Source: Pseudomonas sp. P5_109
Lineage (GTDB): Bacteria; Pseudomonadota; Gammaproteobacteria; Pseudomonadales; Pseudomonadaceae
Direction of reading: 5' to 3'
Assembly (NCBI RefSeq): GCF_034009455.1
Contig: NZ_CP125380.1
Coordinates: 365,501 to 429,500 of the forward strand
DNA length: 64,000 bases
Position numbers and translations under genes: made by a program. Each line of letters starts with the position of its first letter. Within the stretch, counting starts at the first letter, position 1. The notes below the pieces were generated by a model. It was not told where the DNA came from and ran no database searches. It saw only the letters and a program-made list of their open reading frames with translations. Below, piece by piece: positions 28,750 to 36,362 of this stretch.

Positions 28750-30756
28750 ATGTGGATGCTAAGCGATGCCAAGCAGGTCGTTTTCAAACTCGACATTGAA
28801 GGTTTTCCCCACGACCTTCAGGTACTCGAATTCCGCGCCAAGGAAGCGCTGAACCGGCCCTACGAAGTCAAGCTCGAACTGGTCAGCGAACGCCCCGACC
28901 TGGACCTCGACTCTCTGCTACATCGTTTGGCTTATCTGCGCTTAGGTCCTGACAACTCCGGCCTTCATGGGCAGATCCATGGCGTGGCTCAAGGCGATTC
29001 AGGCAAGCGCCTGACCCGTTATCAGATGACTCTGGTGCCCCGGCTCACCTACCTCACCCACTGTCATAACCAGCGTATTTTTCAAAACCTGAGTGTGCCG
29101 CAGATCATCGCCAGCGTGCTTAAAGACCAAGGAATGCAGCCCGATACCTGGCGCTTCCAGTTGAGCGCCGAGTACCGACCCCGGCTGTATTGCGTGCAAT
29201 ACGAAACCGACCTGCATTTCCTTCTACGGTTGTGCGAGGAAGAAGGTCTGCACTTTCATTTCGAGCATAGTCCCGACGGACATGTGCTGGTGTTCGGTGA
29301 CGATCAAACCAGCTTCTCGAAACCCTCCCAGTCAACCGCGTACAGGCCAGGCAGTGGCATGGTCGCCGAAGCGCCGGTGATCGATCGTTTCAAGCTGCGA
29401 CTGGAAACCCGCCCGACCCACGTCAGCCGGCGTGATTACGACTTCGAGAAACCGCGTCTGGAGCTCGACAGCGAGGCCAAAGCCCCGCTGCTGCCGCACC
29501 TTGAGGATTATGGTTTCCCAGGGCAGTTCACCCATCGTGAGCGCGGTAAACATCTGTCCAATCGGGCACTGGAACGCCACCGCGCCGATTACCGGCAAGC
29601 CAACGGGCGCGGTGATCAGAGCGCCATGCGCTGTGGCCATTTCGTCGACATATCCGAACACCCCCGCGCTGACTGGAATGGCCTGTGGCTTCTGACTGAA
29701 GTCGAGCATGTTGGCCTGCAACCCCAAGTGCTTGAGGAGTCGATCACCGATACCAGTCCGCAGGACGGTTTCAGCCAGGGCTACCGTAACCACTTCGTTG
29801 CGACACCTTGGGACATCCCGTTCAGACCGGCTCTTGAACACGCCAAACCGCGAATAACGGGTAACCAGCATGCCATCGTCACAGGCCCGCCCGGCGAAGA
29901 GATCTACTGCGACAAATACGGCCGGGTAAAGGTTCAACTGCCGTGGGACCGAGAGGGTCAGCACAACGAACAATCGAGCTGCTGGCTGCGGGTCGCTACC
30001 GGTTGGGCCCATGACCGCTATGGCAGCGTGCTGATCCCGCGGGTTGGCATGGAAGTGCTGGTGGGATTCACCGATGGCGACCCCGACAAACCCTTCGTCC
30101 TTGGCTGTATGCCCAACGCCTCAACCCCCGTGCCACTGGATCTGCCGGCAGAGCACACCCGCAGCATTTTCCGTAGCCAAAGCAGCCCCGGCGGTGGCGG
30201 TTACAACGAGTTGCGCATCGAGGACCGGAAAGGCGGCGAGGAAATTGCCCTGCGTGCCCAGCGCGATTTCGTCCAGCACGTGCTCAACGACGAACGCATT
30301 CAAGTCGACAACCAGCGCACCGTGATCATCGGTGGCACCGCCAGCCACGACCTGCGCGGTGAAGAACATCACCTCACCCACGGCAACCGCCTGACGGAAC
30401 TCAAGCAGGACGATCATCTGTTGGTTCACGGCGACCGCCACGTCCGAACCACCAATCACCTGCTCAATGCCACCCAGCACATTCACCTGAGCGCCGGGCA
30501 GCAAGTCGTCATCGATGGCGTTGTGCGCCTGTCGCTCCAGGCTGGCGGTCACTGGCTGACGCTGGGGCCGGAAGGCATTTTCAGCAGCGTGCCGATTCTA
30601 CAGGGCGGCGCCCCGGCCGTGGGTCGACCCGCCGAGCCCCTGATGCCGGGCGCCTTGCCCCTGCTGAAAGTGACGTTCGATGCGGTCCAGCAACGACATG
30701 CGTTGATTTCAAGCCGCGCCTCACGCTGCGTGATTTGCGAGGCCGCTCAAGCATGA
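28750..30756 (+). CDS. vgrG: Type VI secretion spike protein VgrG
   Basis: 668 residues from the ATG at 28750; other in-frame starts at 28714 and 28756 are possible. The gp27-like part covers about residues 10-380 (LHFHFEHSPDGHVLVFGDD region), then the gp5-like OB fold (GEEIYCDKYGRVKVQLPWDREGQ, landmark DKYGRVKVQLPWD) and WAHDRYGSVLIPRVGMEVLV, then a beta-helix needle with HxxxH-like repeats. A short C-terminal extension ends in CVICEAAQA with a Cys-x-x-Cys pair. No catalytic C-terminal domain is seen, so it is a carrier. It starts the island and its stop overlaps the adaptor gene. Confidence 0.95.
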   Translation: MWMLSDAKQVVFKLDIEGFPHDLQVLEFRAKEALNRPYEVKLELVSERPDLDLDSLLHRLAYLRLGPDNSGLHGQIHGVAQGDSGKRLTRYQMTLVPRLTYLTHCHNQRIFQNLSVPQIIASVLKDQGMQPDTWRFQLSAEYRPRLYCVQYETDLHFLLRLCEEEGLHFHFEHSPDGHVLVFGDDQTSFSKPSQSTAYRPGSGMVAEAPVIDRFKLRLETRPTHVSRRDYDFEKPRLELDSEAKAPLLPHLEDYGFPGQFTHRERGKHLSNRALERHRADYRQANGRGDQSAMRCGHFVDISEHPRADWNGLWLLTEVEHVGLQPQVLEESITDTSPQDGFSQGYRNHFVATPWDIPFRPALEHAKPRITGNQHAIVTGPPGEEIYCDKYGRVKVQLPWDREGQHNEQSSCWLRVATGWAHDRYGSVLIPRVGMEVLVGFTDGDPDKPFVLGCMPNASTPVPLDLPAEHTRSIFRSQSSPGGGGYNELRIEDRKGGEEIALRAQRDFVQHVLNDERIQVDNQRTVIIGGTASHDLRGEEHHLTHGNRLTELKQDDHLLVHGDRHVRTTNHLLNATQHIHLSAGQQVVIDGVVRLSLQAGGHWLTLGPEGIFSSVPILQGGAPAVGRPAEPLMPGALPLLKVTFDAVQQRHALISSRASRCVICEAAQA

Positions 30757-31619
30757 AGCTTTTCACCTCACTGCCTGAAGACCTGCCCTGGAGCGAGCAA
30801 CAAGCTTTCCTGTTGCTGGACGGTACGACCTTGAGCGATTTGCCGGAACGCTTGAAAAAACTCAGTCCCGGCACCACCACCGTCGCGCTGTATGACTGCC
30901 CGTCGTTTACTGCGCTGCGGGATATCTCACCGCTGTTGGTGGCCGTTCAACAACCTGACGAGCCACTCGTTCAGTTTTATCTGGAGCACGCACACGAGGA
31001 ATCGAGCGTGCTGTTGTTCAGCACCGCGCCTGCGCATGACGTTGCGCAACACTTGCGCAAACTGTTGACCGTTGAATTGCCCGAAGGTCTGCCGGTGATC
31101 CTGCGTTTGGCCGATGCGGCAGTGGCGCAGGCATTGTTCGGCAGTGGCGATCAACGTTTGTTCGGTCCCATTGTCTGCGTGGTGATGGCCGACAGTGTTA
31201 GCGCCGATTGGCAGCGTCATCAACCGCGACTGCCCGACTGCCCGGAACTGACCACGCCCTATCGCCTGAGCCCTGAACTGGATGCAGCGTTGGACCGGGT
31301 TGATCGGCGCCGCGCGTTGCTCGAGCTCGACGCCCATTTGCTCAAATACTTTCCCGATCGCCATGGCGGCGAAACCGTGGCCCAGCGTTGGCCCATGCTC
31401 GAACAGCTGGAGTCCGAGGCTGGCGCCTTGGGCTTGAGTAGCCAATCCGAACTTTTCCACTACGCCAACGTCATGGCCTGGCTGGACGGCACAGCGCTCG
31501 AACAACATCCATCTATCGCCCATTTGCTCCACGCACCCTCACTGCAACCCCCTGGCGAGCGCGTGGCGCTGGCCGCTGGTCTGGCTCAGCGCTGGTCCAG
31601 CCAAGGAGGACGCCCATGA
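30753..31619 (+). CDS. DUF4123 type VI effector adaptor/chaperone
   Basis: 288 residues; the ATG at 30753 overlaps the vgrG stop (ATGA). The N-terminal region with FLLLDGTTL and YDCPSFTAL, and the later helical part, match DUF4123 (Tap/TEC) adaptors that load a specific effector onto its VgrG. Its place between vgrG and the large effector, with 4-nt overlaps on both sides, assigns it to that effector. It is not secreted itself in this family. Confidence 0.85.
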   Translation: MKLFTSLPEDLPWSEQQAFLLLDGTTLSDLPERLKKLSPGTTTVALYDCPSFTALRDISPLLVAVQQPDEPLVQFYLEHAHEESSVLLFSTAPAHDVAQHLRKLLTVELPEGLPVILRLADAAVAQALFGSGDQRLFGPIVCVVMADSVSADWQRHQPRLPDCPELTTPYRLSPELDAALDRVDRRRALLELDAHLLKYFPDRHGGETVAQRWPMLEQLESEAGALGLSSQSELFHYANVMAWLDGTALEQHPSIAHLLHAPSLQPPGERVALAAGLAQRWSSQGGRP

Positions 31620-34600
31620 CTCACCCTGCGAACCTTGCTGCGGCCGCCGCTTCGAAAACCGCCATCGGCTCCCCCGGTGCCTGCCCCTTGCGCCAATCCC
31701 ACGTGCAGCTGCTGCCCTTGCGTTATGGACTGGTGGAAAAGCCCCTCGACCCAAGTGCCGAACTGAAGCTGCCCTATGCCCTGACGACCCGCCCGCTGGG
31801 CATCCGTTTACTACGCGATGGCTGGTTGTACGTCATCGACAGCGTGACCGGCCACCTGCACGAATATCAGGTCCTCAACGGACTGGTCAGCGCCTTGCTG
31901 CACAAGGGCGCCAAGGTTGCCGACGATCAGCGCACGCCCATCGAAGAGCGTCCTGCACTGGTGTTTTCAAGGCGCAGCACCCTGCATGTGACCTTCGCCG
32001 AAATGCAGTGGACGGCGGCCAAATGCACGCAAGTGCTCGACAGCCGCGAGGAACGCGAACACTTCATGCAGGCCGTCGATCTTGGTCCGGTGCATTGCCA
32101 AACTGGTGGTGAACACCTGCTGACGGTCGCGCAAGGCAAACAGTGGCTGGCGGAGATTGCGACCGATCCGGCCCGGCAGGCGCAAGCCGCACAGGACCGT
32201 GCGGAACAGGAAGCCGAGTCACCGTCGGACGCCGTTCTATTGCCGACGGTGCACGTCAGCGATGCCCCCGAGCACGAACGTGAACCCTATTTGTGGGAGC
32301 AGCCGCGGTGCTTTCGCGAGGCGCATATCGGCGAGTTTCTCGGGCGGGTGCGCCCGGCTTATCAGGACGACACGCTGTTCCTTGTGGTGCAGGACGACCT
32401 CGGCGTATTGCGTGATCTGGCCGAATATCAGGACACCGTGGTCGGCTGGGTCGACGACTGGAGCAATGCCGACCACAACGAACGCGATTACCTGCTGGCC
32501 TGTTACATCGAATCCTTGAGCCAGCTCAGCCCTGCGGATGTCGGCAACCTGGCCGACGCCAGCAACGAACCGCGAGTCCAGACGCTTTTTGGCGATATGG
32601 AAGAGTTGCCCGAACCGGATCGGGAACACACCCGCAAAGCCTTGCTGGATTACCTGAACAAGGGCGGCAAGGTCGAGGCTGTCGACGTACCAGCCCCCCC
32701 GGAGCTGGTGCAGCTGCGCAAGGAAGCCCACGCCGAAGCGTTCAAATTCGCCAAGTACCAGGGCGCCACACCCGACTTCACCGCCCATAGCCGCGCCAGT
32801 GACGATGCCGACCGCCGTTACTACACGCGCCAACATTTCAAGGTCGCGCCCGGCGAATTCGTCGAGCGTCACCTCGATACCTTGATAAAACTCGGCCAAG
32901 AGCAAAACAAACGCATCGTCGATGTGCTCGAAGGCTCCAGCTTCAGTGGCAAACGCGGGGTCAACGACTTCATCGACCGACCGGCCATGGACGCTGCGTT
33001 GTTTCAGCATCGCGACGACCTTGGCCGTTGGAACCGCTTGCTCGAGCGCATCACCGCTGACCGCACCATGCTGGTGGGCGCCGGGCGCTTCCATCGTTCG
33101 GCCTGGTATTACGACGCGCAGGAGCAACAGCAACTCCACCAGGCCTTCACCGCCGAATACGCCTGCCTCAAGGACATCTGTCGCAGTGACCACGCCAGCG
33201 AAATTCTCCTCGGTTATCTGGAGAAGCACCCGGAACTGACCCGGCCGCTGTTCTACACCTTGCCCCTGCGTCTTCAGCCAGAACGGGCCGCGCAATACGC
33301 CACGTTGTTCAACGCCGGCATGGGCGTGTTCAACAACCTGCCGCACTGGTTGGGCGAGTTAAAGAAAATCGAACAGCCGCACCTGCCGGCCCTCGATGAT
33401 TTACCCGAACACACCCGCGCCGTCGCGGATGCGGCTCAGCACAGTCTCAGCCCCGCGCTGAACCTGGGCTTGAGCCGGGCGCTGGAAGGGTTCGATCTGG
33501 CGGGAGGGAAAATGCCCGACCTCGACGAACTGTTCCGGCGCCTGCCCAAAGCGCTGCACGCACGGCTACTCGATGCGGCGAAAACCACCGGCGTGACCTT
33601 CACCGTCGCCAGCCCGGCGGAACACGCGGCGCTGCAAACCAACCTCAAGGAATTGCTCAGGGAGCGCGACTACCTGAAAACCCTGACCCGTGAACGCAAC
33701 CAGCTCACCCACAACAAAAACCGGGCGGGACACAGGACCCAGCGGGCGGTGGATTTGCAGGGCGAGATCGTGCGGGTGCGCGGGCAGTTGACGCAACTTG
33801 AAGGCCGACTGGCGGGGGCGTTGAGTCCGATTGCGGAGTTGCCGGATCAGTCGGTTCGGCTGTATGGCGCGACGCCGGCTCGGGCGGGGGTGACGGTGGT
33901 GTTTCCACCGGCGCAGCAGTTGGAGGTGAGGAGTTTGTTGAAGGACATTCGGTTGGGGGTTCAAGGCGTGCCGAATGCGAAGTTGATTAGAAGCGAAGGG
34001 ATGGGGTTGTTGGTGTTTTTGGTGCAGGGGGTGAATTTGGTTTCGGTGTATCGAGAGATGCAGAACCAAACCGGTAACAAGCGAACATGGGCTCCCTTGG
34101 CCAATGCGCTGGCGGCTACCGGAGCTGCGGGATTCATTGCGGCACAGAGTCTGGCTGATACCGCCTTGAAGGCACGTAGCACTGCACTCGTCGCGGGTCT
34201 TCAACACCAAGCCTTGCAGCATGTGCATGTGCAGATGGGTAAGCTGCATGTTGGCTTGGGTTTCTTTACCTACCTTTTTGGTTTTGCATCATCACTTTCC
34301 AGCTTCAACTCCCAACAACAGAAATGGCAGCAGGCGACGCGTACTGGAGATCGCTCGGCACAAGCTAGTGCGGCGCTTGCCACACTGGGTGCAGGCGGCA
34401 TGACGGCTGCTAATGCCTATGGCTTGGGTCACACTTTGCACGCGGGCTATACCGTAGCGATTGCCAGAAACGCTGCTGCAAGAACAGCTGCTTGGGCCGC
34501 TGCAGGTACACGTCTATCCACCGTGTTTTTCCGCTTCAATCTGGCCGGTGCCCTGTTCACCATTTTGGAATTGGGCGGAACCTGGCTGTACAACCGTTAC

Positions 34601-35248
34601 AACCTCAGTGCCCATGATAAATGGCTGAAAACCACACCCTGGAGCCTGGAATCCGAGACACGCGGCAACCATACCCTGGATGAATATCAGCGCTATCTGG
34701 CTTATTTGCTGAACGCCCCGTATGCGCAACTGGGTCCGAATGAGCATGACTCGTGGCTGAAAAACCTGCTGCTAAAAGCCAAGCCCAGCGACATTCACTT
34801 GGTGCTGCCAAGGCTCAAGCTCAGTGATTTCCAGCCACCGTTGAGTGGACAACCGGCTCATCGCCTGGGGATCGGCGCCCACCGCATTGCCATTCCTCTC
34901 CACAGCCGTGGCACGCCGCGAGAACGCAAGGACGTCATCAGTGAGGAAGTCGCCAACAGCCTGCGCATCGTACAAACAGGACCCGACCGGCTGGTGCTGT
35001 GCCTGCAATACCCGCTGGATCCTGACTCTGAATTTACCCCTGCGTCCGAAACTTTGGAGCTGGCCGTCTGCATCCAGACCTTGAACACCAAGGGGGTGTG
35101 GGAATCGCTGACTGACGTTATTCACCTCAACCCGCGCGGCAAGGATCATTTTCCTGCGTTACCCCGTCAATCCGTTACCGAGCATCCACCGTTGTTGCTG
35201 GTTGAAACCCATCTGTTGGAACTGGCCGACCATGCCCACCAAGATTGA
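31616..35248 (+). CDS. Type VI effector, VasX/BTH_I2691 family, probable membrane-damaging toxin
   Basis: 1210 residues. The N-terminal part (about 1-300) is the VasX-type delivery region; RLLRDGWLYVID at 64-75 fits the MIX-type marker (hydrophobic-R-x-G-x-x-Y). A long helical middle region (about 330-780) includes KTLTRERNQLTHNKNR coiled-coil segments. Several hydrophobic stretches lie between about 795 and 1000 (LVFLVQGVNLVSV, GFFTYLFGFASS, FFRFNLAGALFTILELGG), which suit membrane insertion and pore formation. The C-terminal about 200 residues are soluble. From residue 332 on it is duplicated downstream. The gene overlaps the adaptor upstream and the DUF6708 gene downstream. The toxic action is inferred from the family; no enzyme motif is seen. 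Confidence 0.88.
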   Translation: MTHPANLAAAAASKTAIGSPGACPLRQSHVQLLPLRYGLVEKPLDPSAELKLPYALTTRPLGIRLLRDGWLYVIDSVTGHLHEYQVLNGLVSALLHKGAKVADDQRTPIEERPALVFSRRSTLHVTFAEMQWTAAKCTQVLDSREEREHFMQAVDLGPVHCQTGGEHLLTVAQGKQWLAEIATDPARQAQAAQDRAEQEAESPSDAVLLPTVHVSDAPEHEREPYLWEQPRCFREAHIGEFLGRVRPAYQDDTLFLVVQDDLGVLRDLAEYQDTVVGWVDDWSNADHNERDYLLACYIESLSQLSPADVGNLADASNEPRVQTLFGDMEELPEPDREHTRKALLDYLNKGGKVEAVDVPAPPELVQLRKEAHAEAFKFAKYQGATPDFTAHSRASDDADRRYYTRQHFKVAPGEFVERHLDTLIKLGQEQNKRIVDVLEGSSFSGKRGVNDFIDRPAMDAALFQHRDDLGRWNRLLERITADRTMLVGAGRFHRSAWYYDAQEQQQLHQAFTAEYACLKDICRSDHASEILLGYLEKHPELTRPLFYTLPLRLQPERAAQYATLFNAGMGVFNNLPHWLGELKKIEQPHLPALDDLPEHTRAVADAAQHSLSPALNLGLSRALEGFDLAGGKMPDLDELFRRLPKALHARLLDAAKTTGVTFTVASPAEHAALQTNLKELLRERDYLKTLTRERNQLTHNKNRAGHRTQRAVDLQGEIVRVRGQLTQLEGRLAGALSPIAELPDQSVRLYGATPARAGVTVVFPPAQQLEVRSLLKDIRLGVQGVPNAKLIRSEGMGLLVFLVQGVNLVSVYREMQNQTGNKRTWAPLANALAATGAAGFIAAQSLADTALKARSTALVAGLQHQALQHVHVQMGKLHVGLGFFTYLFGFASSLSSFNSQQQKWQQATRTGDRSAQASAALATLGAGGMTAANAYGLGHTLHAGYTVAIARNAAARTAAWAAAGTRLSTVFFRFNLAGALFTILELGGTWLYNRYNLSAHDKWLKTTPWSLESETRGNHTLDEYQRYLAYLLNAPYAQLGPNEHDSWLKNLLLKAKPSDIHLVLPRLKLSDFQPPLSGQPAHRLGIGAHRIAIPLHSRGTPRERKDVISEEVANSLRIVQTGPDRLVLCLQYPLDPDSEFTPASETLELAVCIQTLNTKGVWESLTDVIHLNPRGKDHFPALPRQSVTEHPPLLLVETHLLELADHAHQD

Positions 35249-36362
35249 TATGCCGCTGCCTTCCCCGCACCTTGAGCAATCTCGCAAAGCCGGCGATGTG
35301 GAACCGTTTCCCAGAGGGAGAATCACTTATCTCGCGCCGTTGCCCCTGCCGACAGCGCTACCGCCGCATGGTCCGCATATCGGGGAGCTAAATGAGGTGT
35401 ACATGGACTTTGGGCTGGGATCGCCTCAAGTGTTTATGTGGCAGATAACATTGGGCGGGCCATTCAGTGGCGCGTTTATGATTGCATTTCTGTTCCCACT
35501 AATTGGTGGCTTCCTTGGACTCGTACTTGGATATGACTGGGAAGATATCTCCGACTCCATACAAGGGATCTTCCATGCATCGTACCCGTTAGCCATGCAA
35601 ACTGGCTTTTGGACCCTACTCATTGGCCTAGGCGTCTGGCACCACAACCACAAAAAACGCCTCCACATCATCCCCACCCGCTTCAACCGCCAACGCCGCG
35701 AAGTCTGCTTCATACCCGAAGACGCCACCGACCCCGTCTTCGTCCCCTGGGAATCCTTATCCGCCTGGGTTATCGAAGCCCAAGGCGCCACCCAATACGG
35801 CATCCACCGCCAATACGGCATGGGCATCGGTTTCCAGCACGGCGAGACACTCACTAGCGTCGAATTTCCCTGCACCGGCCTGCCCATCGCCATCAGCCAT
35901 TGGGAAGCCATCCGTGGCTACATGGAGTTCGAAGTCAACGACCTCAAATCCATCCAGGACCCGCTAGACCTGCAAGGCCCGAACGACCCGCCCCACGAAG
36001 GCCTGCACACCTTCCACAACGCCCGCGCCCGCATGCACCAACAAATCCGTGACGGCCAACGTGGTCGAGTGTCCGGTTTCTTCTGGTACCTGTACCACGT
36101 GATGACGCTGTGGACGATTCCCAATCACCTGACCGAATGGGAAGTCCGCCGCCTCCAGAAAATGGCCCCGCAGGCCTTGCCCGAAACGATGCGCCAATGG
36201 TCTGAGCCGTTGCCAAAGGAACAATGGGCGAAACCGAGTGAAGAACTGCTGCGCCTGAGCGCACAGGTCCGCGCCCTGCACAAACGCCAGCCGCGACGCC
36301 CGATCACCGAGATTTTTGCCGAGGTACAGCGTTTAAATCCGACCGACAAACGTCGCGCATGA
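32605..36362 (+). repeat. Tandem repeat unit A (toxin C-part plus DUF6708 gene)
   Basis: This 3758-bp unit recurs at 36424-40181 with a constant offset of 3819 bp, so no net insertion or deletion separates the copies. Bases 32624-33838 (1215 bp) appear identical in both. Divergence is concentrated at about 34049-34410 and 35440-35625. Confidence 0.92.
35232..36362 (+). CDS. DUF6708 membrane protein, probable immunity partner of the effector (copy A)
   Basis: 376 residues; the ATG at 35232 lies inside the effector gene, overlapping it by 17 nt. A proline-rich cytosolic N-terminus (1-70) precedes two membrane helices at about 75-100 and 115-135, then a soluble domain with WHHNHKKRLHIIPTRFNRQRR and PWESLSAWVIEAQG. 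The two-helix membrane layout, position directly after a membrane-acting effector, and its duplication together with the toxin argue for immunity. DUF6708 proteins are common after VasX-type effectors in pseudomonads (recalled). Alternatively they could be accessory proteins; no direct proof. Confidence 0.75.
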   Translation: MPTKIDMPLPSPHLEQSRKAGDVEPFPRGRITYLAPLPLPTALPPHGPHIGELNEVYMDFGLGSPQVFMWQITLGGPFSGAFMIAFLFPLIGGFLGLVLGYDWEDISDSIQGIFHASYPLAMQTGFWTLLIGLGVWHHNHKKRLHIIPTRFNRQRREVCFIPEDATDPVFVPWESLSAWVIEAQGATQYGIHRQYGMGIGFQHGETLTSVEFPCTGLPIAISHWEAIRGYMEFEVNDLKSIQDPLDLQGPNDPPHEGLHTFHNARARMHQQIRDGQRGRVSGFFWYLYHVMTLWTIPNHLTEWEVRRLQKMAPQALPETMRQWSEPLPKEQWAKPSEELLRLSAQVRALHKRQPRRPITEIFAEVQRLNPTDKRRA

